A DNA stretch of 27,756 nucleotides from CAVZLD01 sp964522605 (lineage in GTDB: Bacteria; Planctomycetota; Planctomycetia; Pirellulales; Pirellulaceae): assembly GCA_964522605.1 (NCBI GenBank), contig CAZFWV010000050.1, positions 1-27,756 on the forward strand. The letters are read 5' to 3'. The notes under the pieces were generated by a model, which saw nothing but the letters and a program-made list of their open reading frames with translations, had not been told where the DNA came from and did not search any database. Shown here piece by piece: positions 1 to 7,091 of the stretch. Each line of letters opens with the position of its first letter. Position 1 is the first letter of the stretch. The position numbers were made by a program, and so were the translations under genes.

Positions 1-70
1 AACGCGAGAAAGCTGTAACGCAGCAGTCGGCGCTGAGTTGCTTCATGCATCAGCCAGACCCGATCGTCCG

Positions 71-1210
71 TTATCGTTGACGCGCCAGTTGCAGGAACAG
101 CTCCCAACGCGCCTTCATTTCTTCCAGGCTGTCACCACCGAATTTATCGATCATCGCCCGCGCGATTTCAAACGCGACGACATTTTCCACAATCACGCTC
201 GCCGCGGGCACGGCACACACATCGCTTCGTTCGTACTGCGCTTCCTGGCTCTCTTTGGTGGCCAGGTTAATCGACGCGAGCGGCTTGCGTAGCGTGCTGA
301 TCGGCTTTTTCGCTGCACGAACAACCAGCGGCTGTCCGTTCGTCATCCCCGCCTCGAGTCCACCGGCGTGATTCGTCGGTCGATGAAACCCGAGTGCAGG
401 TGTGCCCCGGTCGGAGTCTTCATAATGGATCGGGTCATGCACTTGAGAGCCCGGTCGCCGCGCGGCTTCGAAGCCGAGTCCGATCTCCACGCCTTTGATG
501 GCCTGGACGGCCATGACGGCTTGGGCGATCCGACCGTCCAGCTTCAAGTCCCACTGCGCGTGCGTTCCCAATCCGAACGGCAGACCTTCCACGCGAACTT
601 CGACGATACCACCGAGCGTGTCTCCCGCTTTTCCCGTTTCGTCGATCAACTGTTTGAACTGGGGATCCTGATCGGGGTTCAGAGAATAGATGATGCTCGC
701 GTCGCGTAGCTTGCGGTGATCGTCGATCGAACCGGGCTGGGGTTCGACCGCGACGCCACCCAATTCGACGACGTAGCCGAGCGCGGTGATGCCGAACTGG
801 CTGAGCAGTTGTGCGGCCAGAGCTCCCGCGGCGACCCGCATCGCTGTTTCTCGAGCGCTGGCCCGCTCCAGAATCCCACGAATGGAACTGAGGTACTTGA
901 TCGATCCGGTCAAGTCGCCGTGTCCGGGCCGCGGTCGCTGGAGATCTTCCATCCGCTCCAGCTTGTAATCTCGGTTCACGACTTGCAGAGCGACGGGGCT
1001 GCCGAGCGTCGTGTTCTTCCAAATCCCGGTCAGAATCTCCACGGTGTCGGTTTCGATTCGCTGCCGACCCCCGCGGCCATATCCGCCCTGACGCCGCTGC
1101 AACTCCTGGTCGATTCGCGCTGTATCGATCGGAACCCCGGCTGGAAACCCGTCCACCAGGGCCACCATCGCTTTCCCGTGCGATTCGCCTGCTGTCCAAT
1201 ACCGCAACAT
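71..1210 (-). CDS. aroC: Chorismate synthase
   Basis: This enzyme catalyses the last step of the common shikimate pathway in the cytoplasm, converting 5-enolpyruvylshikimate-3-phosphate to chorismate with reduced FMN. The 379-residue product has the usual length and all family signatures: GESHGKA at residues 8-14 with the catalytic His, RPGHGDL around 94-100 with the second His, ARETAMRVAAGA at 119-130, and the C-terminal RSDVCAVPAASVIVE block. The ATG at 1210 is preceded by GAGG five bases upstream, and the N-terminus MLRYWTAGESHG matches the family start, so the start is secure. Between RPGHGDL and ARETA the sequence reads KYLSSIRGILERAS; many homologues have an acidic residue (RD or TD) where this one has SS, which looks like a lineage variant because the rest is intact. 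It stands alone, divergent from the transporter gene at 1479. Confidence 0.97.
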   Translation of the reverse strand: MLRYWTAGESHGKAMVALVDGFPAGVPIDTARIDQELQRRQGGYGRGGRQRIETDTVEILTGIWKNTTLGSPVALQVVNRDYKLERMEDLQRPRPGHGDLTGSIKYLSSIRGILERASARETAMRVAAGALAAQLLSQFGITALGYVVELGGVAVEPQPGSIDDHRKLRDASIIYSLNPDQDPQFKQLIDETGKAGDTLGGIVEVRVEGLPFGLGTHAQWDLKLDGRIAQAVMAVQAIKGVEIGLGFEAARRPGSQVHDPIHYEDSDRGTPALGFHRPTNHAGGLEAGMTNGQPLVVRAAKKPISTLRKPLASINLATKESQEAQYERSDVCAVPAASVIVENVVAFEIARAMIDKFGGDSLEEMKARWELFLQLARQR

Positions 1211-1281
1211 TACTACCTCAATAGCCCGATCAGGCGACCCCCGTTCGGCATACTATCCCCAGGATTCGACCAAAAGCGAAC

Positions 1282-1345
1282 CGTAGCTGAAATCGTGAGA
1301 TTTCGGGAGCTCTGCCGCGATAATCCGATTTCTCACGGATTTGGC
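1282..1345. repeat. Degenerate palindromic repeat, CGTAGC...GTGAGA family
   Basis: In the divergent space between aroC and the SBF-like gene, the arm at 1282-1306 (CGTAGCTGAAATCGTGAGAT then TTCGG) is imperfectly complementary to the arm at 1325-1345. The left arm closely resembles the arm at 3155-3178 of the better preserved element at 3139-3250, sharing CGTAGC, ATTCGTGAGA-like and TTCGG blocks in the same order. It is therefore read as a decayed member of the same dispersed family. No promoter could be assigned with confidence in this 268-base space. Confidence 0.6.
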
Positions 1346-1478
1346 GAGCCAGCCGCCTCACGTCGCTACCTACCAGGCCGGTTGGAAACTCGATTATTCT
1401 AGACGGACTGCGGTCGACTCGATAGAGCGATTACTGCCGAGTGCTGGCATTGCCATCAGCTCGAAAACAGGACTTTGA

Positions 1479-2462
1479 ATGCGCGGAATTCTTTACAGGC
1501 AGTGGTTTCTGGTCGCCCTGGGTTGCGTGCTGGGACTGGGGTTTTTCTTGCCGGAGCCCTTTCAGGCGTACGCGGATTCCGCGTTGGTCCGCAACAGCAT
1601 TGTCGCGTCCGTGTTGTTTGTGATGGCGCTTCCCCTGCAGACATCCGTCGTTTGGCAGACGTTGCGCAGCCCGGGGCCCGCACTGTTGGGGTCGGCGATC
1701 AACATGGGACTGTTGCCTTTGATTGCCTGGCCGATCGCCGGACTCCTGGAGGGAGATCTGGCGGTCGGGTTGCTCGTTGCCGCGACGGCTCCTTGTACGC
1801 TCGCGTCCGCGGCCGTTTGGACGCGCCGCGCTGGAGGCAACGATGCGGCCGCGATTCTGGTCACGATTCTGACGAACGCGACCTGCTTTCTGGTGACGCC
1901 CTTCTGGCTGGTGCTGATGACGCGCCAAACGGCGGAGCTTCAATTGAGCGAGATGATCTCCAAGCTGGGACTGCTGGTTGTTTTGCCGATGACCCTCGCT
2001 CAACTCTTGAGGCTTTCCCCGCGCGTAGCTCGATGGTCGACCGCCCAGAAACGGCAGTTAAGCACGCTGGCCCAATGCGGGATTCTCTCGATGGTCCTGA
2101 TTGGTGCGGTGAATGCAGAACGGAATCTGGCCGAGACCGACTGGCGTGAAGCGGTCGGTGGTCTGGATCTGTTCGTGATGATCCTGGTCGCGTCGCTACT
2201 GCACGTGTTGGTCCTGGGAATCGGGTTTGGTTTGGCGAAGGCGACGCGGATGACTCGAGCAAATTGCATTGCCGTGGCCTTCTCGGGCAGTCAGAAGACG
2301 CTCATGGTCGGACTGTATATCGCGCTACGATACTACGGGGGTCTGACAATTCTGCCGATGGTGGCATATCACGTCGGACAGTTGATTCTGGATACGCTAG
2401 TGGCCGATGCGATTCGACGAAGCGAGGAAAGGAGGGAGATCCGCGACTCGTTTCGCCCGTAG
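1479..2462 (+). CDS. SBF-like (bile acid:Na+ symporter family) membrane transporter
   Basis: This is a predicted ten-helix inner-membrane protein of 327 residues. Family features are the N-terminal pair of helices, the stretch ATAPCTLASAAVWTRRAGGN around residues 107-126 with a cysteine and a polar break in a membrane helix, the following ILVTILTN segment, and a C-terminal FSGSQKTLMVGL motif. Together these match the SBF-like group (YfeH/RCH1 type) better than classical bile acid carriers. Known relatives are secondary carriers or homeostasis proteins of uncertain substrate, so the substrate here cannot be given. The ATG at 1479 follows AGGA seven bases upstream. The gene is divergent from aroC and convergent with the macro-domain gene, whose stop lies 50 bases away, so it is probably a single-gene transcript. 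Confidence 0.85.
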   Translation: MRGILYRQWFLVALGCVLGLGFFLPEPFQAYADSALVRNSIVASVLFVMALPLQTSVVWQTLRSPGPALLGSAINMGLLPLIAWPIAGLLEGDLAVGLLVAATAPCTLASAAVWTRRAGGNDAAAILVTILTNATCFLVTPFWLVLMTRQTAELQLSEMISKLGLLVVLPMTLAQLLRLSPRVARWSTAQKRQLSTLAQCGILSMVLIGAVNAERNLAETDWREAVGGLDLFVMILVASLLHVLVLGIGFGLAKATRMTRANCIAVAFSGSQKTLMVGLYIALRYYGGLTILPMVAYHVGQLILDTLVADAIRRSEERREIRDSFRP

Positions 2463-2512
2463 CCACCGATCTTGGCGTTGTGCGCTATCGCGTCATTACT
2501 TGTTTAATGCCG

Positions 2513-3067
2513 TCAGGGAGTAGCCTGCGACAGACGCACCAGCGTGCGCTGATACGCGTCGAGTGTGGCGGAGTCAAAGAGGACGAATCGCACGAGCTGC
2601 GGGCAGTGGTGGGTGCGCAGAAACAGAGCACACGCAGATAAGGCGATTTCACTGGCCTGCGAAATGGGATATCGATAGGCACCCGTGCTGAGCGACGGAA
2701 AGGCGATGGACTGACAGTCGTGTTTCTTCGCCAGGCTCAGGCAATAGTCATAGGCTGACTGCAACAGCTCGGCCTCGCCCTTCTTTCCGCCTTGCCAGAC
2801 CGGACCGACGGCGTGGATGACGTAGCGGCAGTGGAGTTTTCCGCCGGAGGTGATCACCGCTCCGCCGGTCGGACATCCATCCGGGTACCGCTTCTCCGTC
2901 TCGCGCATGATCTCGGGTCCGCCACGACGATGGATTGCCCCATCGACGCCTCCACCGCCCGCCAAACGGCTATTGGCGGCGTTCACAATCGCGTCGACTT
3001 CTTGATCGGTGATGTCGCCCTGGACCAGCTCCAGAACGCAGTCGTTGATCTTCCAACTGGTCGTCAT
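2513..3067 (-). CDS. Macro-domain protein, O-acetyl-ADP-ribose deacetylase type
   Basis: A single macro domain fills the 184 residues. Seen in order: QGDIT (16-20), NAANSRL (29-35), the ADP-ribose diphosphate loop GGGGVDGAIHRRGG (37-50), HAVGPVW (85-91) and SLSTGAYRYP (125-134). These are the signatures of the YmdB/MacroD group, which hydrolyses O-acetyl-ADP-ribose and removes mono-ADP-ribose from acidic residues. It lacks signals for export and should be cytoplasmic. An in-frame GTG lies at 3085, but the ribosome site AGGGAGGA sits between that GTG and the ATG at 3067, and a TATAAT box at 3094-3099 would place transcription start at about 3087. The ATG at 3067 is therefore the start. No functional partner is visible nearby; it converges on the SBF-like transporter. 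Confidence 0.93.
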   Translation of the reverse strand: MTTSWKINDCVLELVQGDITDQEVDAIVNAANSRLAGGGGVDGAIHRRGGPEIMRETEKRYPDGCPTGGAVITSGGKLHCRYVIHAVGPVWQGGKKGEAELLQSAYDYCLSLAKKHDCQSIAFPSLSTGAYRYPISQASEIALSACALFLRTHHCPQLVRFVLFDSATLDAYQRTLVRLSQATP

Positions 3068-3093
3068 GGTCCGTTCCTCCCTCACTGCCGACT

Positions 3094-3099
3094 ATTATA
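3094..3099 (-). promoter_or_regulatory. Candidate -10 box of the macro-domain gene
   Basis: Read on the minus strand this is a perfect TATAAT, 26 bases before the ATG at 3067. It implies a leader of only about 20 bases, just enough for the AGGGAGGA ribosome site. No convincing TTGACA-like -35 was found at 16-19 bases, so the assignment rests on the -10 box and its position. Confidence 0.5.
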
Positions 3100-3138
3100 G
3101 TGGTCCGAGGGGCCAGATGGCGTGAGGTAGGCTTAGCA

Positions 3139-3250
3139 CAAGGAGTGTTCAGTCGTAGCCGGATTCGTGAGAATTCGGAGGCTGCGCTGCGGGCCTCTCT
3201 TAGCGAAATAGGCCCGAATTCTCACGAATTCGGCTACGAATAGCTCCTTG
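3139..3250. repeat. Long palindromic repeat, CGTAGC...GTGAGA family
   Basis: The arm 3153-3178 and the arm 3214-3239 are complementary at 25 of 26 positions, the exception being a G-T pair. An outer 7-bp pair, CAAGGAG at 3139-3145 and CTCCTTG at 3244-3250, closes the structure after small bulges. The central 35 bases (AGGCTGCGCTGCGGGCCTCT onward) are GC-rich. A decayed relative lies at 1282-1345. The element fills the divergent space between the macro-domain gene and the beta-helix gene. There is no T-run after either arm, so it is not a standard terminator. Confidence 0.9.
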
Positions 3251-3318
3251 AGAATGCAAGTTGTGCAGCCCGACAGGACAATGTTTTTCCCGTTAGCAGT
3301 GCAGGGGAGTTGATCGCG

Positions 3319-4263
3319 ATGCGAATCATGCTGGTTCTTTGCCTGGTGTTGCTGGCTATTCCGACACCGCTTTTGGCTCGAGACGTGTATGTGAACAATG
3401 TGGCGGGCGACGATCATCAGAACGGCAACGCGCCGGAGTCGAGTTCGCCCGAGGGTGGACCGACACGCTCGATTCGACGTGCCTTGCGACTGGCTCGATT
3501 TGGCGATCGGATCATTCTGGCGAACACAGGGCAGCCGTATACGGAGTTCTTCTCGCTAGAAGGCCCCGAGAACAGCGGGTCCGCGATGATGCCGTTCGTA
3601 CTCGAGGGGAACGGTGCCGTCCTGGACGGGTCGCGCCCCGTTCCACGCGATGCCTGGCAACCGATCGGCCGTAACGTGCTTGCTTTCCGTCCACCAGGGA
3701 TCAGTTTTTGTCTGCTACTGTTGGACGGCGAACCTGCAAACCGCCAGGCGTCGGTAGATGCCAGTCAGTTGTCACTGCTTCAACCGATGCAGTGGAGCTT
3801 GGTGAATCAGCAGGTGGCTCTCCGAGTACCGGACGACCGACTGCCGAGTGATTATGCCCTGTCTTACACGGCTCTACCTGCGGGGATTACTTTGTATGGC
3901 GTACGCAACGTCGTGATTCGGAATCTGACAGTGCAAGGTTTTCGACTCGATGGCGTAAATGCACACGACAATGCGTTCGAAGTTCAGCTAAACGGGTTGA
4001 CTTGCCGGGCAAATGGTCGCAGCGGGATTTCGATCGGTGGGGCGTCGCGCGTCACCGTCGCAAAGTGTCTGCTGCAGGACAACGGGACCGTCCAACTGCG
4101 GACGGAGGGTTGGTCTCACGCGGAAGTCAATCAGTCGCAATTGGGCGACGGACAGGAGCTGGGCTGGATCATGGAGGGAGGCCAATTGACGATCGATGGT
4201 GAGGAGTACCAGCGTGCTGCGCCCGTGTATGCGCACGATTCCGCACCGCTCGATCGACCGTAG
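3319..4263 (+). CDS. Secreted right-handed beta-helix-like protein
   Basis: The 314-residue product starts with a clear Sec signal peptide (MRIMLVLCLVLLAIPTPLLA, cleavage probably before RDVYV). The mature start DVYVNNVAGDDHQNGN resembles the N-cap of parallel beta-helix proteins, in which a short YVDPxxGDDxxxG strand is followed by IRRALRLARFGDRIIL, as here. Later segments (GVRNVVIRNLTVQGFRLDGV, NGLTCRANGRSGISIGGAS, RVTVAKCLLQDNG) repeat the short beta-strand rungs typical of pectate-lyase-like folds. Binding or cleavage of polysaccharide is the usual role of relatives, but no catalytic residues can be assigned and the protein is short for an active lyase. The start is taken as ATG 3319, nine bases after GGGGAG, rather than the TTG at 3310 which touches that site. 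Confidence 0.8.
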   Translation: MRIMLVLCLVLLAIPTPLLARDVYVNNVAGDDHQNGNAPESSSPEGGPTRSIRRALRLARFGDRIILANTGQPYTEFFSLEGPENSGSAMMPFVLEGNGAVLDGSRPVPRDAWQPIGRNVLAFRPPGISFCLLLLDGEPANRQASVDASQLSLLQPMQWSLVNQQVALRVPDDRLPSDYALSYTALPAGITLYGVRNVVIRNLTVQGFRLDGVNAHDNAFEVQLNGLTCRANGRSGISIGGASRVTVAKCLLQDNGTVQLRTEGWSHAEVNQSQLGDGQELGWIMEGGQLTIDGEEYQRAAPVYAHDSAPLDRP

Positions 4264-4305
4264 ACCTTCTGTTTCGAGTGCGTTTCGAATCCTCCTTTTC
4301 TTAAT

Positions 4306-4385
4306 GGGTGGCTGGTGGCAGAGCGCAGCGATGCCCCAGCAGATCGGCGAACTGGGGCATCGCTCCGCTCAGCCACCAGCCACCC
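4306..4385. repeat. 34-bp-arm palindromic repeat, GGTGGCTGG family, copy 1
   Basis: Arms 4306-4339 and 4352-4385 match in 32 of 34 positions around a 12-base loop. The left arm begins GGGTGGCTGGTGGCAGAGCG. It lies between the convergent ends of the beta-helix gene and the flippase-like gene. The transcript of either strand would fold into a very stable hairpin, but neither strand has a T-run beyond it. Related copies are at 5895-5940 and 27705-27756. Confidence 0.92.
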
Positions 4386-4415
4386 TTACCCCGGAAGCAG
4401 GTTCTGAAATACGCT

Positions 4416-5432
4416 TCAGGCTAATTCGCCCGACTGCTGCTCGGCTTCGTGCAGCACCTGCATCACTTCTCGATGCCGCAGCCAGTAGAAATAGACGCCG
4501 ATTCCGGCCGCAACGATACTCGACAGGCGGAAACAGAGGGCGACCACCAGACCGGGTCCCTTGTCGCCGCTTGGGCTGACAAGGCTGTACAGCTCATCCA
4601 TGGCTAACTCGAAAGTGCCTAAGCCGCCCGGCGTAAGGGGAAGCGTGCCGACCGCGCAAGCCAGTGGGCTGATTACGAAGTGTTCCGCGAGTGTGGGGAT
4701 TTCATAATACAGCCCTCGTGACGCGCAGTAGATTCCAATCGCAACCAGGATGTGGACGGAAAGACTTACCAGGCCGACCAGCAGCAGACGCGGTTTGCTG
4801 TTTTGATACTGCCGGACCGCGTCAATCAATCGCCGCAATGCAGGGCCGATTTTCGGCAATTGGGTCGTGCGTTCCGCGAGTGAACTCTGTACGAGCTGCG
4901 GCGTCATGACAACTAGGACGCCAATCGTTCCAACAATCGTCAGGACGTAGGTAAAGTAAGCGATCGAAGCAATCACTCTGTTGCTGGCCGCAAGGTTGCT
5001 CAGCCAGAGGCCCGCGGAAGTGACCAGCAGCAGTGCATACAAGCCACAAGCTCGGTCGACCAGTATCGTCGCCGTTGCCTCCGCTCGAAACTTCGGCTGC
5101 TCCCGCCAGACGAAAACGGCTTTGAACAGATCGCCCCCAACGCCACCAGGGGAGATGAAGTTCAGCAGAAAACCAAGGAAACTCAGACGCAGCGTGTCGC
5201 GCAGACGGATGGGAATATTCAGAATCCTCAACAACAGATGCCAACGCACGAAGCTCAGCACAATCGCAAACAGGATTACGACGAAGCTCGCGGCCAGCAA
5301 GCCGGGATTCCGGGGATTCTCGAAGATGATCCGTAATTGATCCGAATCCTTCCGCCACGTACGAAACAGCAGCCACGCCACCAGCAGCACGGGCAGTCCG
5401 ATTTTCAGCCAACCGATGGCACGTTTTCTCAA
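4416..5432 (-). CDS. UPF0104 / lysylphosphatidylglycerol-synthase-TM-like membrane protein
   Basis: The 338-residue product has about eight hydrophobic helices and the family pattern: a first helix followed by a short loop, RWHLLLRILNIPI with FLGFLLNFISPGGVGGDLFKAV (near residues 62-107), and a C-terminal CAVGTLPLTPGGLGTFELAM. The two PGG-G segments are hallmarks of the UPF0104/YbhN family related to the flippase domain of MprF. The family is thought to move or modify lipid-linked molecules; the substrate here is unknown and no synthetase domain is present. The only in-frame start that keeps the first helix is TTG at 5432, with no obvious ribosome site, so the exact start is uncertain. The gene is divergent from tRNA-Ala. 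Confidence 0.85.
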   Translation of the reverse strand: MRKRAIGWLKIGLPVLLVAWLLFRTWRKDSDQLRIIFENPRNPGLLAASFVVILFAIVLSFVRWHLLLRILNIPIRLRDTLRLSFLGFLLNFISPGGVGGDLFKAVFVWREQPKFRAEATATILVDRACGLYALLLVTSAGLWLSNLAASNRVIASIAYFTYVLTIVGTIGVLVVMTPQLVQSSLAERTTQLPKIGPALRRLIDAVRQYQNSKPRLLLVGLVSLSVHILVAIGIYCASRGLYYEIPTLAEHFVISPLACAVGTLPLTPGGLGTFELAMDELYSLVSPSGDKGPGLVVALCFRLSSIVAAGIGVYFYWLRHREVMQVLHEAEQQSGELA

Positions 5433-5490
5433 GGGATTCGACTCGCTAAACTGGGAAGAGACGGCGGTTTTTGGCGGCCGCAGTGCGTTC

Positions 5491-5519
5491 TTGACAATAT
5501 AGCCCGGCAGTGATACCGT
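5491..5519 (+). promoter_or_regulatory. sigma-70-like promoter of tRNA-Ala
   Basis: A perfect -35 TTGACA at 5491-5496 is followed after 17 bases by TACCGT at 5514-5519, a partial -10 box. The predicted start of transcription near 5526 lies about 27 bases before the tRNA. Quality of the -35, the spacing and the position make this the best promoter in the window. Confidence 0.7.
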
Positions 5520-5552
5520 TGTCGGGGCGGTTTCGTCAAGGACCGCACGTCT

Positions 5553-5625
<73 letters not shown>

Positions 5626-5662
5626 CTTGATCACTTGGTTCCGCATCGCAAGGTGCTGTAAG

Positions 5663-5686
5663 CCCCGGCAAGAACCGGGGTTTTTT
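5663..5686 (+). terminator. Intrinsic terminator of tRNA-Ala
   Basis: A perfect stem CCCCGG (5663-5668) and CCGGGG (5675-5680) around a CAAGAA loop is followed directly by six T residues (5681-5686). It lies 37 bases after the tRNA and is the only classical rho-independent terminator recognised in the window. Confidence 0.92.
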
Positions 5687-5733
5687 ATGCGCAGGCGGTA
5701 TGGACTCCTCGCTGACGGGCGATCGAGTAACCA

Positions 5734-5866
5734 GAACCAGTTTCAAAACCTGAGCCGAAGGCGCTCGCCTCGGGCCAATTCTCCATGCGACTCGGCAAAT
5801 CGTGGCCCGCGGCTAGCGCCGTCGGCTCACAAACTCGATCCGTAACGCTTTTGAAACCACTTGTAG
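5734..5866 (+). repeat. 133-bp dispersed element, copy A
   Basis: This stretch and 16190-16322 are the same length and differ at only five positions (128 of 133 identical), in the same orientation, without insertions. Inside, the segment beginning GAGCCGAAGGCGCT on the left and the one ending AGCGCCGTCGGCTC on the right are near-complementary, and the ends (GAACCAGTTTC and GAAACCACTTG) also tend to pair, so the element is an imperfect palindrome around a central unpaired segment of roughly 26 bases. It starts 47 bases after the tRNA-Ala terminator. Open frames through it are short and arise by chance. Confidence 0.95.
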
Positions 5867-5894
5867 AGCGCATTCCAAAACCTGTTTTTCTCGA

Positions 5895-5940
5895 GGGAGT
5901 GGCTGGGGCATCGCTTGCGCTCTCCCACCAGCCACCCTTG
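5895..5940. repeat. Partial GGTGGCTGG-family repeat, copy 2
   Basis: GTGGCTGG at 5899-5906 is complementary to CCAGCCAC at 5928-5935. The segment from GGGGCATCGCT to CCACCAGCCACCCTTGCC follows the right arm of the element at 4306-4385 almost base for base, including the bases just beyond the arm. It looks like a copy that retains mainly one arm. Confidence 0.8.
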
Positions 5941-5990
5941 CCGTTTCTTGCTGTGACAAAGCACTCGGCTCGGGATCGGGCGTCCGTTCC

Positions 5991-6026
5991 CCGCCGAGGA
6001 AGACGTGATCTGGCGTTCCTCGGCGG
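5991..6026. repeat. Perfect 11-bp inverted repeat
   Basis: CCGCCGAGGAA at 5991-6001 is exactly complementary to TTCCTCGGCGG at 6016-6026, with a 14-base loop. It could end transcription of the minus-strand gene that stops at 6077, although no T-run follows on that strand. Confidence 0.75.
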
Positions 6027-6076
6027 TCATGTCTGCTGGGGTCGGAATCCCTCGTTCGGCGACAACGCCGCGAATC

Positions 6077-6943
6077 TCACACGTCGCAAATCTCAATGGC
6101 CTGCGCCAGGGAGGCGATTGGATCGCGTGTGGGAACGAATTCGTGGGCGACATAGCCGGTGTAACCTGTTTCCACGATTGCACGCATGATTGCCGGGTAG
6201 TACAGCTCCTGCGAATCGTCGATTTCATGTCGACCGGGATTGCCGCCGGTGTGGTAGTGGCCAATCAAGTCCTGATGCGTCTTGATCGTGCGAATGATGT
6301 CACCTTCCATAATCTGAGCATGGTAAATGTCGTACAGGATCTTCACGTTGGGCGAGCCCACTCCTTTGCACACCTCGACGCCCCAGGCCATGTTGTCGAA
6401 CATGTAGCCTTTGTGATCGACCTTGCTGTTCAGATACTCGATGCAAATCGTGACGTTCTTCTCTTCTGCGAGCCCGGCAACCTGCTTGAGTGCAGCAACC
6501 GCGTTTTCGATGCCCACGTCATCGGGGATTCCATTCCGATTCCCCGACATCGCGATGACGTTCTTGAAGCCGTACTCCGCATTGGCCTCAATGACCTTGC
6601 GTAGCCGCGCCACGGCCTGCTCCTGCTGTGCCTTGTCGTTGACGGCGCCTCCGCCTGAGGTCATGGTGCAGACCAAACCGTGTTTCTTCAGCGTGGGGAA
6701 GTCTTTCGGTTCAAGTAAGTCGATTCCCACCAAGCCCAGCTTGGCACCTGCTTCACACAGCTGATCGAGGGAGAGGCTTCCATAGCACCAGCGACTGGCG
6801 GACTGATTGACGCGTCCGTTCTTCACAACACGCTCCGACGATGCCTCGGCGGCGTGTGTCAACAGCGGCGCCACGATCGCTCCTGCGGTGGCAACGGATG
6901 CGCTGCGCATCAGGGCTCGACGCGAAATTCTGTCTGCGTTCAT
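6077..6943 (-). CDS. Tat-exported sugar phosphate isomerase/epimerase-like TIM-barrel protein
   Basis: The 288-residue product begins with a twin-arginine signal (SRRALMR at 7-13 followed by a hydrophobic stretch and AEA around 31-33), so it should be folded before export. The rest is a TIM barrel of the xylose-isomerase-like/hydroxypyruvate-isomerase group. Candidate metal ligands are Glu169 in CIEYLNSK, Asp205 in LYDIYH, His231 in GHYHTGGNPGRHE and Glu268 in VAHEF, which follow the family order. Relatives isomerise or epimerise small sugars or keto acids; the substrate is not evident. The ATG at 6943 follows GGAG seven bases upstream. The dockerin gene upstream on the same strand is 148 bases away, so co-transcription is possible but not shown. 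Confidence 0.88.
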   Translation of the reverse strand: MNADRISRRALMRSASVATAGAIVAPLLTHAAEASSERVVKNGRVNQSASRWCYGSLSLDQLCEAGAKLGLVGIDLLEPKDFPTLKKHGLVCTMTSGGGAVNDKAQQEQAVARLRKVIEANAEYGFKNVIAMSGNRNGIPDDVGIENAVAALKQVAGLAEEKNVTICIEYLNSKVDHKGYMFDNMAWGVEVCKGVGSPNVKILYDIYHAQIMEGDIIRTIKTHQDLIGHYHTGGNPGRHEIDDSQELYYPAIMRAIVETGYTGYVAHEFVPTRDPIASLAQAIEICDV

Positions 6944-7091
6944 CAGGGATCTCCGATCGAAAGGATTTCAGGTTGGTCTTACAAGATTGGATGGACGAAG
7001 CCTGGCGCCTGCCACATCGCGTCGATGCGCCGATCGATCGCCTGGCGATGCAGCTTCGCCGCTGCCATTGTGAGGTCAGCGAGAATCGCGT

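Larger units (their letters stand above)
5626..6076. other. 451-base intergenic region rich in repeats
   Basis: No gene is seen here. In order it holds the tRNA terminator, copy A of the 133-bp element (5734-5866), a partial GGTGGCTGG-family copy (5895-5940) and a perfect 11-bp hairpin (5991-6026). The hairpin is 50 bases beyond the stop of the minus-strand isomerase-like gene. Confidence 0.85.

Noticed and set aside
716..1402. 228-codon plus-strand frame over aroC and its upstream region
   Set aside because: It is antisense to conserved chorismate synthase sequence and crosses the decayed repeat; no domain is visible.
4306..4385. Rho-independent terminator
   Set aside because: The hairpin is strong but no T-run follows on either strand, so it is listed as a repeat; a terminator role is raised only as a hypothesis.
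5785..6189. Small protein encoded across the 133-bp element (similar peptide in both copies, also at 16163-16360)
   Set aside because: The shared peptide only reflects the DNA repeat; the five differences include changes that alter residues, there is no ribosome site and the frames diverge outside the repeat.
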